Assembly: GCA_050742455.1 (NCBI GenBank)
Contig: JBOGIG010000071.1
Location: forward strand, 1-16,907
Direction: 5' to 3'
Length of the DNA stretch: 16,907 bases
From: JBOGIG01 sp050742455
GTDB taxonomy: Bacteria; Actinomycetota; Acidimicrobiia; Acidimicrobiales; JBOGIG01
The position numbers and the translations under genes were made by a program. The notes beneath the pieces are model-generated. The model searched no databases, was not told where the DNA came from, and worked only from the letters and a program-made list of their open reading frames with translations. Shown one piece after another: positions 6,031 through 13,261 of the stretch (position 1 is the first letter of the stretch; every line of letters starts with the position of its first letter).

Positions 6031-8456
6031 CCGAGCACCTCCTCCAAGGCCGTCAGGAACGCATCGTTCTCCTCCGGCGTACCGACACTGACCCGCAAGC
6101 AACCCCCAAGCCCCGGCCACGAGCTGCAGTCCCGGACCAGGACCGAACGCTGCACCAATCCCTCCCAGACCGATCGGGCCGGGCGGTCTGGCCGGAACAG
6201 GACGAAGTTGGCCCCCGATGGCCAGTAGTGAACCTCCGCCGCCGCCATCCCTGCCTCCAGGACCTCTCTGCCCTTGATGAGTTGCGCCACGCGCTCTTCC
6301 ATGTCGGACCGGTAGGACAGGGCCAGCCGACCCGCCTCTTGCTTGAAGGCGTCAAGGTGGTAGGGCAGCGCCACCTTTTCCACCGCCTCCACGATCGGCG
6401 CCGGCGCCACCAAGTAGCCAATTCGCCATCCGGCCATGGCCCATGTCTTGGAGAAGGTACGGATCACACCCAAGTTGGGAAAATCGTGGATCCAATCCAC
6501 CACCGAAGCCGAAGCGAATTGCCCATAGGCCTCGTCGATCACAACCAAGCCCTTGGCCCGGTCCAGGATCTGCTTGGTGAGGCCAGGAGAATCCTCGCCC
6601 CCAGTGGGATTGTTGGGCGAGCACAAGAAGACGACATCGGGCTGCTCGCGGTCGAGGACCTCGTAGACGGCTCGCTCATCCAGCGAAAAGTCCGCGGGAC
6701 GTCGGGCTCTGGACACCACCGCCGTGGACGTCAGCCTGGCAATGTGGGAGTGCAGAGCATAGGTTGGCTCGAACGTCGCCGCCTTACGGCCGGGACCCCC
6801 GTAGGCCAGGAGCAGGCACTCGATGACCTCGTTGGATCCGTTGGCGCAAAATACGTTCTCGGGCCCCACCCCGTGAAGGTCGCCCAGAGCCTGTCGCAGG
6901 GTCGTGGCTTGGCGATCCGGGTAGCGGTGAAAGTCGATCCCGGCCAGGGCCTCGGACACGTCGTCCCGCCAAGCCTGGGGCGGCGGGTAGGGCGACTCGT
7001 TGGTATTTAGCCTGACCCTGACGTCGAGCTGAGGCGAGTGGTACCCGGCCATGACGGCCACGTCGGGCCTCGGTCCCGGCGAGGAGGCCGCGGCTTTGGA
7101 GGCCGGCTGTTCCCCAGGCGCGGCCATGGACGTCACCGCGGCGCCGGCTCCGGGCCGAGGAAGGGCCGCACCGGAGTCGTCTTGGCGGATCAGGACCGAG
7201 GCGGCATGGGCCGCCAGGCCCTCGGCCTGGGCGATGGCCGCCACGTGGGGAGCAACCCGGGCCAGCCCTATCCCGTCCATGGTCACAAAATGCACGGCTT
7301 TGGTGAAGTCGCTGGTGCCCAGGGCGCCCGCGAATCTTGCGGATCCGTGGGTGGGAAGCACGTGGCTCGGTCCGGCCAGGTAGTCCCCCACACTTGCGGG
7401 AGCGTACGGGCCCAAGAACACGGCCCCGGCATTGCGCACCAGCCCCGCCAATTGTTCCGGTCGTCGACACATGAGTTCCAAGTGCTCTGGGGCGATGGTG
7501 TTGGCCACATCCATGGCCTGGGCGGGTCCATCGACGATGACGGCATAACCCCCGTCGGCGAGGGTAGATCTGATCTCATCCCGACGGGGGGACTCATCGA
7601 CCAAACGGCGGACCTGCTCGTCGACGGCCTCGGCCACCTCGTTGGACCAGGTCACCAGCCAGGCCAAGCCGTCGGGGCCGTGCTCGGCCTGGACCACGAT
7701 GTCTATGGCGGCGTAGACGGCGGGAACAGATTCATCGGCCACCACCACCACCTCGGATGGTCCGGCAAATGCCGAAGGCACTCCCACGTATCCGGCCACC
7801 TCACGCTTGGCGAGGGCGACGTATATGTTTCCCGGACCCGCGATCACGTCCACTGGGGCGATGCTTTCAGTGCCATAGGCCATGGCCGCCACGGCCTGGG
7901 CCCCGCCGATGCGATAGATCTCATCCACACCGGCGATTGCCGCGGCCGCCAGGGTGACTGCGGGAACCTTGGCGTCGGGTCCGGGCGGAACGCACAGAAC
8001 GATCTCGTCCACTCCGGCCACCCGTGCCGGAATGGCGGTCATCAAGACGCTGGATGGGTACAAAGCCCTGCCCCCAGGTACGTACACCCCGGCACGTGCT
8101 ACGGGGACCTGTGACGAGCGAACTTCGATGCCATTGCGCTCATACGGGCCTATCTCAGACATCTCATGGCGGTGAAATTCACCAATGGAAGCAGCGGCCT
8201 CCTCCAGCGCTTGCCTGAGAGGCGGATCCAGGGCATCCAGGGCAGCCAGGGCCTCGCTCCGGGGCACGGCCGACACATAAACGTCCACACCGTCGAACTT
8301 CTGGGTGAACTCTCTGATCGCGGCATCGCCGCGGGCTTTCACCTCGGCCAGGATGGCTCTCACCGCTTCGATGGGCGGGTCCAGCGCCGACTCGGGTCGA
8401 GGCAGGACCCGAGTCAGGTCTCCGAGCACTCCGCGCAGGTCAAGTTGCTTGAGCAT
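6027..8456 (-). CDS. hisD-hisC: Fused histidinol dehydrogenase and histidinol-phosphate aminotransferase
   Basis: One uninterrupted frame codes for two enzymes (809 aa from ATG 8456). Residues about 1-424 are HisD, which oxidises histidinol to histidine with NAD and Zn: GGAQAVAAMAYGT, AGPGNIYVALAKR, QAEHGPDG at 256-263, the catalytic Glu-His pair in APEHLEL at 322-328, and GDYLAGPSHVLPT at 357-369. Residues about 469-809 are HisC, the PLP enzyme that makes histidinol phosphate: LNTNESPYPP, YPDRQ, CSPNNPTGG near 613-620, IDEAYGQF with D641, and FSKTWAMAGWRIGY with the PLP lysine K670. An Ala/Pro/Ser-rich linker (about 425-468, bases 7184-7053) joins them. The two act at the last and a late step, not on consecutive intermediates. 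ATG 8456 suits the family start (LKQLDLRG); ATG 8468 and 8513 are alternatives. An internal ATG at 7127 has GGTGA 5 nt before it and could also yield free HisC. Confidence 0.96.
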   Translation of the reverse strand: MLKQLDLRGVLGDLTRVLPRPESALDPPIEAVRAILAEVKARGDAAIREFTQKFDGVDVYVSAVPRSEALAALDALDPPLRQALEEAAASIGEFHRHEMSEIGPYERNGIEVRSSQVPVARAGVYVPGGRALYPSSVLMTAIPARVAGVDEIVLCVPPGPDAKVPAVTLAAAAIAGVDEIYRIGGAQAVAAMAYGTESIAPVDVIAGPGNIYVALAKREVAGYVGVPSAFAGPSEVVVVADESVPAVYAAIDIVVQAEHGPDGLAWLVTWSNEVAEAVDEQVRRLVDESPRRDEIRSTLADGGYAVIVDGPAQAMDVANTIAPEHLELMCRRPEQLAGLVRNAGAVFLGPYAPASVGDYLAGPSHVLPTHGSARFAGALGTSDFTKAVHFVTMDGIGLARVAPHVAAIAQAEGLAAHAASVLIRQDDSGAALPRPGAGAAVTSMAAPGEQPASKAAASSPGPRPDVAVMAGYHSPQLDVRVRLNTNESPYPPPQAWRDDVSEALAGIDFHRYPDRQATTLRQALGDLHGVGPENVFCANGSNEVIECLLLAYGGPGRKAATFEPTYALHSHIARLTSTAVVSRARRPADFSLDERAVYEVLDREQPDVVFLCSPNNPTGGEDSPGLTKQILDRAKGLVVIDEAYGQFASASVVDWIHDFPNLGVIRTFSKTWAMAGWRIGYLVAPAPIVEAVEKVALPYHLDAFKQEAGRLALSYRSDMEERVAQLIKGREVLEAGMAAAEVHYWPSGANFVLFRPDRPARSVWEGLVQRSVLVRDCSSWPGLGGCLRVSVGTPEENDAFLTALEEVLG

Positions 8457-8469
8457 GGGTTGGACCATG

Positions 8470-8547
8470 TTACTCGGGGCGTCGAGGGCGATTATCCCGT
8501 GTTCTCGGGGCATCCGAACCTCGGGGGCATTCGAACCTCGGGGGCAT
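8470..8547 (-). CDS. Possible 25-codon leader ORF before hisD
   Basis: An ATG at 8547 opens a 25-codon frame rich in Arg (7) and Pro (6) that ends with TAA at 8472-8470, one nt before the ATG at 8468. A GATAAT hexamer (8561-8556) lies 8 nt before the ATG, so it could be leaderless and coupled to hisD. It has no histidine codons, so it is not a classical his attenuator peptide. It may be chance sequence within the local repeat. Confidence 0.2.
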   Translation of the reverse strand: MPPRFECPRGSDAPRTRDNRPRRPE

Positions 8548-8565
8548 CGAGGGCGATTATCCCGT
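8482..8565. repeat. Direct and tandem repeats at the hisD start region
   Basis: A 19-bp direct repeat (TCGAGGGCGATTATCCCGT) is at 8482-8500 and 8547-8565, 65 bp apart. Between the copies a 17-bp unit ending CGAACCTCGGGGGCAT is repeated in tandem at 8514-8530 and 8531-8547, with a partial third copy ending at 8513. On the minus strand each unit starts ATGCCCC and contains GAGG, so the start-codon region itself has been multiplied. Confidence 0.85.
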
Positions 8566-8574
8566 CTTCACAGG

Positions 8575-8603
8575 CCGACGGCGCCCTGTGGGGGCGCCGT
8601 CGG
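8575..8603 (-). terminator. Strong hairpin between nth and hisD
   Basis: CCGACGGCGCC (8575-8585) and GGCGCCGTCGG (8593-8603) form a perfect 11-bp GC-rich stem with a 7-nt loop, about 115 nt after the nth stop. No T-run follows on either strand. A tailless terminator for nth is the simplest reading. Because it also lies upstream of hisD, a part in a leader is possible. Confidence 0.55.
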
Positions 8604-8605
8604 GG

Positions 8606-8633
8606 AGTTGGCCAGATTGCGGGCCGGCCAACT
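8606..8633 (-). other. Second hairpin next to the nth/hisD hairpin
   Basis: AGTTGGCC (8606-8613) and GGCCAACT (8626-8633) can pair as a perfect 8-bp stem with a 12-nt loop. It ends 2 nt from the stronger hairpin, so transcripts reading left would form a tandem hairpin pair before the hisD start region. Confidence 0.5.
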
Positions 8634-8637
8634 CATA

Positions 8638-8663
8638 GGAACCAGGTGGCGGGAACCGGTTCC
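8638..8663. promoter_or_regulatory. GGAACCGGTTCC palindrome and nearby half-site
   Basis: A perfect 12-bp palindrome (8652-8663) has a further GGAACC copy at 8638-8643, 14 bp away on the same strand. A TCTAAT hexamer (minus strand, 8675-8670) close upstream could be a -10 box for the his operon. This makes an operator plausible, but the regulator is unknown and no -35 box was recognised. Confidence 0.35.
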
Positions 8664-8718
8664 TGCTCCATTAGAACACTTTCCCGACCCGCTTTGTTCC
8701 CGGCCCCGCCTCACCACC

Positions 8719-9378
8719 TCACCGCGAGACGGCCGCGGCCGAAGGACAGAAGTCGGCCAGCAAGCAGCTATGACACAGGGGGCGCCGAGCCTGGCACACC
8801 GCTCGGCCATGAAGAATCAATCTCAGGCTCAAGGCGCCCCATTCTGATTCGGGGACCATGGCGCAGACATCCCGCTCCACTTTTACCGGGTCGATCTCCT
8901 GGGTGAGGCCCAATCTGCGGCTCAGCCGTCCCACGTGAGTGTCCACGGGAAGACCGGGCAGCCCCAGGGCCACGCTGCGCACGACGTTGGCCGTCTTGCG
9001 CCCGACGCCAGGCAGACCTACCAGGTCTTCCATCGAAGTGGGCACCACTCCGTCGAATCGTGCCACCAAAGCTTGGGCCATACCCTTGAGACTGGCTGAT
9101 TTGGCCCGGAAGAACCCCGTGGTGCGAACCAGGTTTTCGAGCACGGCCAGTTCGGCGCCGGCCAAGTCGACGGGGCCGGGATAGGCGGCGAACAACGCCG
9201 GCGTGACGGAGTTGACCCTGTCGTCGGTGCACTGGGCCGACAATATGGTGGCTACCAGGAGCTGGAACGACCCATCGTGATGAAGGGCACAGAGCTCGGC
9301 CGCGGTCCCCGGGTACTCCTCGGCCAGACGCTCCACACTCTGGCGGGCCCGTCCTTTGGGGCTGCGGGGTCGGGACAC
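8719..9378 (-). CDS. nth: Endonuclease III (DNA glycosylase/AP lyase)
   Basis: Nth removes oxidised pyrimidines and cuts the abasic site in base-excision repair. The 219-aa protein has the helix-hairpin-helix LPGVGRKTANVV with catalytic K128, D146 in VDTHVGRLSRR, and the C-terminal 4Fe-4S ligands C195, C202, C205 and C211 in the usual C-x6-C-x2-C-x5-C spacing. Both catalytic residues distinguish it from MutY-type relatives. The start is GTG 9378, with TATTTT 8 nt upstream and no Shine-Dalgarno sequence, so it is probably leaderless. It is divergent from mshD, with only 32 bp between the start codons. Confidence 0.96.
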   Translation of the reverse strand: MSRPRSPKGRARQSVERLAEEYPGTAAELCALHHDGSFQLLVATILSAQCTDDRVNSVTPALFAAYPGPVDLAGAELAVLENLVRTTGFFRAKSASLKGMAQALVARFDGVVPTSMEDLVGLPGVGRKTANVVRSVALGLPGLPVDTHVGRLSRRLGLTQEIDPVKVERDVCAMVPESEWGALSLRLILHGRAVCQARRPLCHSCLLADFCPSAAAVSR

Positions 9379-9386
9379 GGCGCCCC

Positions 9387-9404
9387 AAAATACTCCGTTA
9401 GCCT
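9387..9404. promoter_or_regulatory. Divergent -10 hexamers of nth and mshD
   Basis: TATTTT on the minus strand (9392-9387) lies 8 nt before the nth GTG, and TAGCCT on the plus strand (9399-9404) lies 6 nt before the mshD GTG. Both fit the TANNNT leaderless pattern. The two start codons are only 32 bp apart, so any -35 contact for one gene would fall in the other gene's transcribed region. No good -35 match was found. Confidence 0.5.
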
Positions 9405-9410
9405 GCCCGA

Positions 9411-10370
9411 GTGCACCACATCGAGATCAAGCGCCGGATGGGAGAGGCCGACATCGCCTCTATTTCGGAGCTACTCCATGCGGCAGCCCTGGCCGATGGC
9501 CACCTGCCCCTCGGGGAGCACCAGTGGCTGGACCTGGTCCAGGGTGGCCGAGAGGGATTCGCCGGCTTCGTAGCCAAAGCCGGCCACCATCCGCACCCGG
9601 TGGGCTATGCCCAGGTCAGCCGAGGACCCAACAGTTGGGCGGTGGAATTCGTGATCGACCCACACCACCGCGACTCCGACGACAACATCGGAACCGACCT
9701 TCTGGGCGCAGCTCTGGCCGAAGTGGCCCGATGCGGGGGTGGCCACGTTCACCTATGGGTACCCAAGCCCACTCCGAGCAATGATTTCATAGCCACAGCC
9801 AATGGCCTGGTCAAGGGCCGCGATCTGCATCAGATGCGCCGAAGGCTGCCCATCGATGCCGCCGGGGCGCCGCTGGCTACGCGCCAGTTCGTGCCTGGCC
9901 AGGACGAGGCGGCGTGGCTAAAGGTCAACAACCGGGCCTTCTCCTCCCATCCCGAACAAGGCGGCTGGGATCTGACCACCCTGGCTCACCGGGAGCAGGA
10001 GCCCTGGTTCGACCCGGCGGGCTTCCTCCTGCTGGAGCAGGGTGGGCGGCTGGCCGGCTTTTGCTGGACAAAGGTTCACGCCGAGAGCGAGCCTGCCATA
10101 GGGGAGATCTACGTGATCGCCACCGACCCGGACTTCGCCGGCCTGGGCCTGGGGCGGGGCCTGGTCGAGGCCGGACTGACCTACCTGTACGAGGCCGGAC
10201 TGAAAACGGCCATGTTATACGTGGACGCCGACAACGCTCGGGCCCATGGCCTCTATGCCCGAATGGGCTTTGTGGTCGACCACATCGACCGGGCCTACGT
10301 GGGTGATGTGGCGCCGGCCGTTACTCCCCCATCCCCCCTCCGCGATCCCCTGACCCCCAACAACTCCTAA
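9411..10370 (+). CDS. mshD: Mycothiol synthase (double GNAT acetyltransferase)
   Basis: MshD acetylates the cysteine amino group of Cys-GlcN-Ins to complete mycothiol, the main low-molecular-weight thiol of actinobacteria. The 319-aa protein has two GNAT domains: a degenerate N-terminal one (about 1-150) and a catalytic C-terminal one (about 157-300) with VNNRAFSSHPEQGGW near 172-186, EPWFDPAGF at 197-205, the acetyl-CoA loop FAGLGLGRGL at 242-251, and LYVDADNARAHGLY at 269-282. The family usually has FSWHPEQ, so the serine at 179 is a minor change. The GTG start at 9411 has TAGCCT 6 nt before it. It ends sharing CTAA with the convergent VIT gene. Confidence 0.96.
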   Translation: MHHIEIKRRMGEADIASISELLHAAALADGHLPLGEHQWLDLVQGGREGFAGFVAKAGHHPHPVGYAQVSRGPNSWAVEFVIDPHHRDSDDNIGTDLLGAALAEVARCGGGHVHLWVPKPTPSNDFIATANGLVKGRDLHQMRRRLPIDAAGAPLATRQFVPGQDEAAWLKVNNRAFSSHPEQGGWDLTTLAHREQEPWFDPAGFLLLEQGGRLAGFCWTKVHAESEPAIGEIYVIATDPDFAGLGLGRGLVEAGLTYLYEAGLKTAMLYVDADNARAHGLYARMGFVVDHIDRAYVGDVAPAVTPPSPLRDPLTPNNS

Positions 10371-11209
10371 CCAATGCCCGAGACACCGGCCCAGGTTCCA
10401 ATCCCGTAAGGAACGGCGGCAGCGACCGCAGTGATCCCTAGTTGTCGAAGCGTGGACCAGACCCAGGACCGTCCGGTGAACACCGACAGTCCCGCTCCCA
10501 CCACCACGGCGCCGAATATCCCAGAAGCCACCGAGGCCACAAGTGCGGTGTTGCCCGTCGTGACGAACCAGGCCACCAACGGAACCAGCGCTCCGATCGC
10601 GAAGGTGATAAAGGACGACACTGCCGCGGCGATGGGAGAGCCCAGTTGCTCAGGTCGAATCCCCAGTTCTTCCCGGGCGTGCGTGGCCAGGGCCACCTCA
10701 GGGTCCCGGTGCATCTCGGTGGCCAGATCGGATGCCACCACGGGGTCCACGCCCCTGCTCTCGTACAGGCGAGCCAGTTCCCGACGCTCCCACTCCGGCC
10801 TTCGATTTATCTCGCGGCGCTCGACATCGATCTCGTGCTGGAGCAGCTCCTTTTGCGCCTGCATGGACACGTACTCCCCTGCCGCCATAGAAAAGGCGCC
10901 CCCGACAAGCGAGACCAACCCGACCAGACGAACCACGCCTGCTCCGGGGTGGGCTCCGGCCACCCCCAAGACGATGGACACATTGGTGACCAGGCCGTCG
11001 CTTACCCCGAACACCGCCGCCCGGGCCGCCCCGCCCCCGATGTTGCGGTGATTGTGCTCGTAGGGTTGTCGCTCGAGGCGGGACAGGGAGCGGGCCGCCC
11101 GAGACCCGTTTGTGGCCCGGCGTGGCGACTCGGCCCGCCAAGCCCCGACAAGGCGCGCTCGCCAAGGTGCCCGGCGGGGCGCGGAACCCGGAGCCGAGGC
11201 CGACGACAT
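10367..11209 (-). CDS. VIT/CCC1-family Fe(II)/Mn(II) transporter
   Basis: This is a membrane transporter of the vacuolar iron transporter family, expected to move Fe2+ or Mn2+ out of the cytoplasm. The 280-aa protein has the family start of TM1, FGVSDGLVTNVSIVLGVAGA at about 67-86, TM2 near 95-113 ending GEYVSMQAQ, a Glu/His/Met-rich cytoplasmic helical domain at about 115-187 that matches the metal-binding domain, and three further hydrophobic segments at about 193-216, 221-244 and 256-275. The first 50 residues are Arg/Ala-rich and poorly ordered. The start ATG 11209 has TACCAT 6 nt upstream; a longer frame would run into rlmN. It is divergent from rlmN and convergent with mshD. The family is firm; the metal is inferred. 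Confidence 0.92.
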   Translation of the reverse strand: MSSASAPGSAPRRAPWRARLVGAWRAESPRRATNGSRAARSLSRLERQPYEHNHRNIGGGAARAAVFGVSDGLVTNVSIVLGVAGAHPGAGVVRLVGLVSLVGGAFSMAAGEYVSMQAQKELLQHEIDVERREINRRPEWERRELARLYESRGVDPVVASDLATEMHRDPEVALATHAREELGIRPEQLGSPIAAAVSSFITFAIGALVPLVAWFVTTGNTALVASVASGIFGAVVVGAGLSVFTGRSWVWSTLRQLGITAVAAAVPYGIGTWAGVSGIG

Positions 11210-11215
11210 GGTCTT

Positions 11216-11296
11216 ATGGTACCGGCGGACCGGTAGGACCGATGGCATGAGACCAGGTGACCCGGCGGGCCGGACCGGACCGGAGACCGCTACGGT
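11216..11296. promoter_or_regulatory. Divergent leaderless promoters of the VIT gene and rlmN
   Basis: TACCAT on the minus strand (11221-11216) lies 6 nt before the VIT ATG, and TACGGT on the plus strand (11291-11296) lies 6 nt before the rlmN GTG. The 93-bp gap between the genes is rich in GGACCG/CCGGT units, some in tandem near 11270-11284, which might bind a regulator or be compositional. Confidence 0.45.
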
Positions 11297-11302
11297 TGGG
11301 GT

Positions 11303-12337
11303 GTGAGCCGCTACGACTTGGACCAGGACGGCCTGGCCCGGATCCTGGATGGCCAACCTCCTTACCGGGTTCGCCAAGTTTGGCGCCACCTATACCAGCG
11401 GGGAGTGGGTCCAGCCCTGATGACGGACCTGCCGGTGGCTCTTCGTCGAAGGCTGGCCGTGGAGAGCGAACTGGGCCCTGCCCTCGAATCCGTGGCCCAC
11501 AGCGTCTCAGATGGTGGCCAAACTTATAAGTGGTCCTGGAAACTGGCCGATGGAGCCCGCATCGAGTCGGTGCTCATGGGCTTTGGTCGCTGGTCCACGG
11601 TGTGTGTCTCCACCCAGGCGGGCTGCGCCATGGCCTGTGGGTTCTGCGCCACTGGTCAGGCCGGGTTCACCAGGAACCTGTCCATCGGGGAAATCGTTGA
11701 ACAGGTCATCGTGGCCCGAACATTTTGTGCCGAGCAGCCTGAGCTGCGGCCCCTGACCAACGTGGTCTTCATGGGGATGGGCGAACCGCTTGCCAATTTC
11801 GACCGGGTATGGGGGGCCGTCGGCCGTCTGTGGCGGGACGTGGGTATCTCGGCTCGCCACCTGACCATCTCTACCGTGGGCATGGTGCCGGGCATACGCC
11901 GTCTAACCCGGGCCGGCCTACCCGTAAACCTGGCTGTTTCCCTCCACGCGGCCAACGACCAACTGAGAGACCGCCTGGTACCCATCAACCGGCGCTACCC
12001 CCTGGAGGTGCTGCACCGGGCCTGCGCCGACTACGTCGAGACCACAGGGAGGAGGCTGTCATTCGAGTGGGCCCTCATAGCCGATACCAACGATTCACCC
12101 GATGACGCCGCTCAGCTGGCTCACTTGGCCATGTCCCTCGGCGCCCACGTCAACCTCATCCCGCTGAATCCGACCCCGGGTTGGGGCACCCTCGGAACGC
12201 CACCGGAGGGAATAAGGAGCTTCCGACGTCAACTAACGGCGCTGGGCGTCAATGCCACGGTGCGCCGGAATCGGGGCAACGACATCGATGCAGCCTGCGG
12301 CCAACTGGCTGCCGTCCCCACGGGTAGCCTGCATTGA
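11303..12337 (+). CDS. rlmN: 23S rRNA/tRNA adenine C2-methyltransferase (radical SAM)
   Basis: RlmN methylates A2503 of 23S rRNA and A37 of some tRNAs at C2, tuning the ribosome exit tunnel and decoding. The 344-aa protein has the radical-SAM cluster C108-x3-C112-x2-C115 in GCAMACGFCATG, the FMGMGEPL motif at 156-163, LAVSLHA at 210-216 and the methyl-carrying cysteine C332 in DIDAACGQL. These match RlmN, and the A2503 C8-methylating resistance enzyme Cfr is unlikely given this chromosomal context. The GTG start at 11303 follows TACGGT by 6 nt. Its TGA overlaps the TTG of the next gene. Confidence 0.97.
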   Translation: MSRYDLDQDGLARILDGQPPYRVRQVWRHLYQRGVGPALMTDLPVALRRRLAVESELGPALESVAHSVSDGGQTYKWSWKLADGARIESVLMGFGRWSTVCVSTQAGCAMACGFCATGQAGFTRNLSIGEIVEQVIVARTFCAEQPELRPLTNVVFMGMGEPLANFDRVWGAVGRLWRDVGISARHLTISTVGMVPGIRRLTRAGLPVNLAVSLHAANDQLRDRLVPINRRYPLEVLHRACADYVETTGRRLSFEWALIADTNDSPDDAAQLAHLAMSLGAHVNLIPLNPTPGWGTLGTPPEGIRSFRRQLTALGVNATVRRNRGNDIDAACGQLAAVPTGSLH

Positions 12338-12699
12338 AGGCCGAGCGCAGGTGGCTGAACCAATCCCAGCCTCAGACCCTCCAGATCGCCGTCATCCTGC
12401 TCTACCTCAATGCCGGCCTGAGCCTGATCCTGGGCGGGTTCTTGTTCGTTCCGCTCCTGTTGTTGAACCTCGCCACCATCGCTGCGGGATATGGCATCGC
12501 CAACGAGAAGAAGTGGGCCTACATACTGGGCCTGATCGTGGCCCTAATCCCGCTTGTCCCCGTGGTCTACGACCTGTTCAGCGGTGGCCTGGGGCTGCTC
12601 GGTGGTAACAGCATCCTCAACATCATGTTCGAAGTGGCACTCGTGGCCCTACTGATTCACCCCCAGAGCCGGGATTATCAACGCATCTGGTTCAAGTAG
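12334..12699 (+). CDS. Small four-helix membrane protein of unknown function
   Basis: A 121-aa protein of no recognised function. A hydrophilic N-terminus ending in QPQTLQIA is followed by four likely membrane segments at about 16-34, 37-55, 61-80 and 93-108, with a GYGIANEKKW loop between the second and third. The C-terminus is polar. It starts with TTG in a TTGA overlap with the rlmN stop; no in-frame ATG or GTG precedes the first membrane segment, so the rare start is favoured. Coupling suggests co-expression with rlmN, but nothing here points to a shared task. Confidence 0.78.
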   Translation: MKAERRWLNQSQPQTLQIAVILLYLNAGLSLILGGFLFVPLLLLNLATIAAGYGIANEKKWAYILGLIVALIPLVPVVYDLFSGGLGLLGGNSILNIMFEVALVALLIHPQSRDYQRIWFK

Positions 12700-12745
12700 T
12701 CGCTCCTGAACGAGCTGCGGCCTGGCCCGGTGGCCAACCACGCCT

Positions 12746-12751
12746 TAGCCT
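12746..12751 (+). promoter_or_regulatory. Leaderless -10 hexamer of the MaoC-like gene
   Basis: TAGCCT lies 7 nt before the ATG at 12759 and is identical to the hexamer before mshD. No Shine-Dalgarno sequence is present. It suggests a separate transcript for this gene although rlmN and the membrane protein lie close upstream. Confidence 0.5.
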
Positions 12752-12758
12752 GGGCGCC

Positions 12759-13214
12759 ATGACCACCGTTATCAATGACCTGGACGGATTCCGCGCCAAG
12801 CTCGGTGAACACCTGGGATACAGCGACTGGCACGACGTCACTCAGGACCAGGTGAACCTGTTCGCAGATGCCACCGCTGACCACCAGTGGATCCACACCG
12901 ATCCGGTTCGAGCCAAGGCCGGTCCCTTCGGAGGCCCGATTGCCCACGGCTACCTGACGCTCAGCCTCGTGGCTGGCTACTTCCCCGAAGTGATCCAGGT
13001 CCACGGCATCTCCATGGGCGTGAACTACGGGTGCAACAAGGTCCGCTTCCCTGCCCCCGTTCCCGTGGGATCCCAGATCCGGGTTGGTGGCACCCTGGCC
13101 TCGATCGATGACATCGCCGGGGGCTTGCAGGCCTGTATCGACGTGACCGTCGAGGTCAAGGGGCAGGAAAAGCCCTCGTGTGCAGCCCAGGTGGTGTTCC
13201 GCTACTACACCTGA
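12759..13214 (+). CDS. MaoC-like (R)-specific enoyl-CoA/acyl hydratase
   Basis: The 151-aa protein has a single hot-dog fold with the hydratase-2 motif: FADATADHQWIHTD at 35-48 with the catalytic Asp/His pair (D41, H46) and GPFGGPIAHGYLTLSL after it. Length and motifs resemble mycobacterial Rv0130/HtdZ, which hydrates trans-2-enoyl-CoA to (R)-3-hydroxyacyl-CoA. The substrate cannot be read from the sequence and no fatty-acid genes are adjacent. It is 59 nt after the membrane protein gene. Confidence 0.93.
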   Translation: MTTVINDLDGFRAKLGEHLGYSDWHDVTQDQVNLFADATADHQWIHTDPVRAKAGPFGGPIAHGYLTLSLVAGYFPEVIQVHGISMGVNYGCNKVRFPAPVPVGSQIRVGGTLASIDDIAGGLQACIDVTVEVKGQEKPSCAAQVVFRYYT

Positions 13215-13261
13215 TCTCACCTGGGGCTTGAGTCCGGCCCGTCGAATGCCGAACAATACCC

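Noticed and set aside
8482..8565. Repeats upstream of hisD as a CRISPR array
   Set aside because: Only two copies of one unit and two of another are present, nested within each other, with no spacers of regular length and no cas genes.
8568..8636. 22-codon frame (MSWPARN...) upstream of hisD as an attenuation leader peptide
   Set aside because: It has no histidine codons, one Trp codon and no ribosome-binding or leaderless signal, and it lies across the hairpins by chance of frame.
12700..12758. Short GGCC-rich dyads between the membrane protein and MaoC-like genes as a terminator
   Set aside because: The stems are short and imperfect and have no T-run; I see no better structure in this gap apart from the -10 hexamer.
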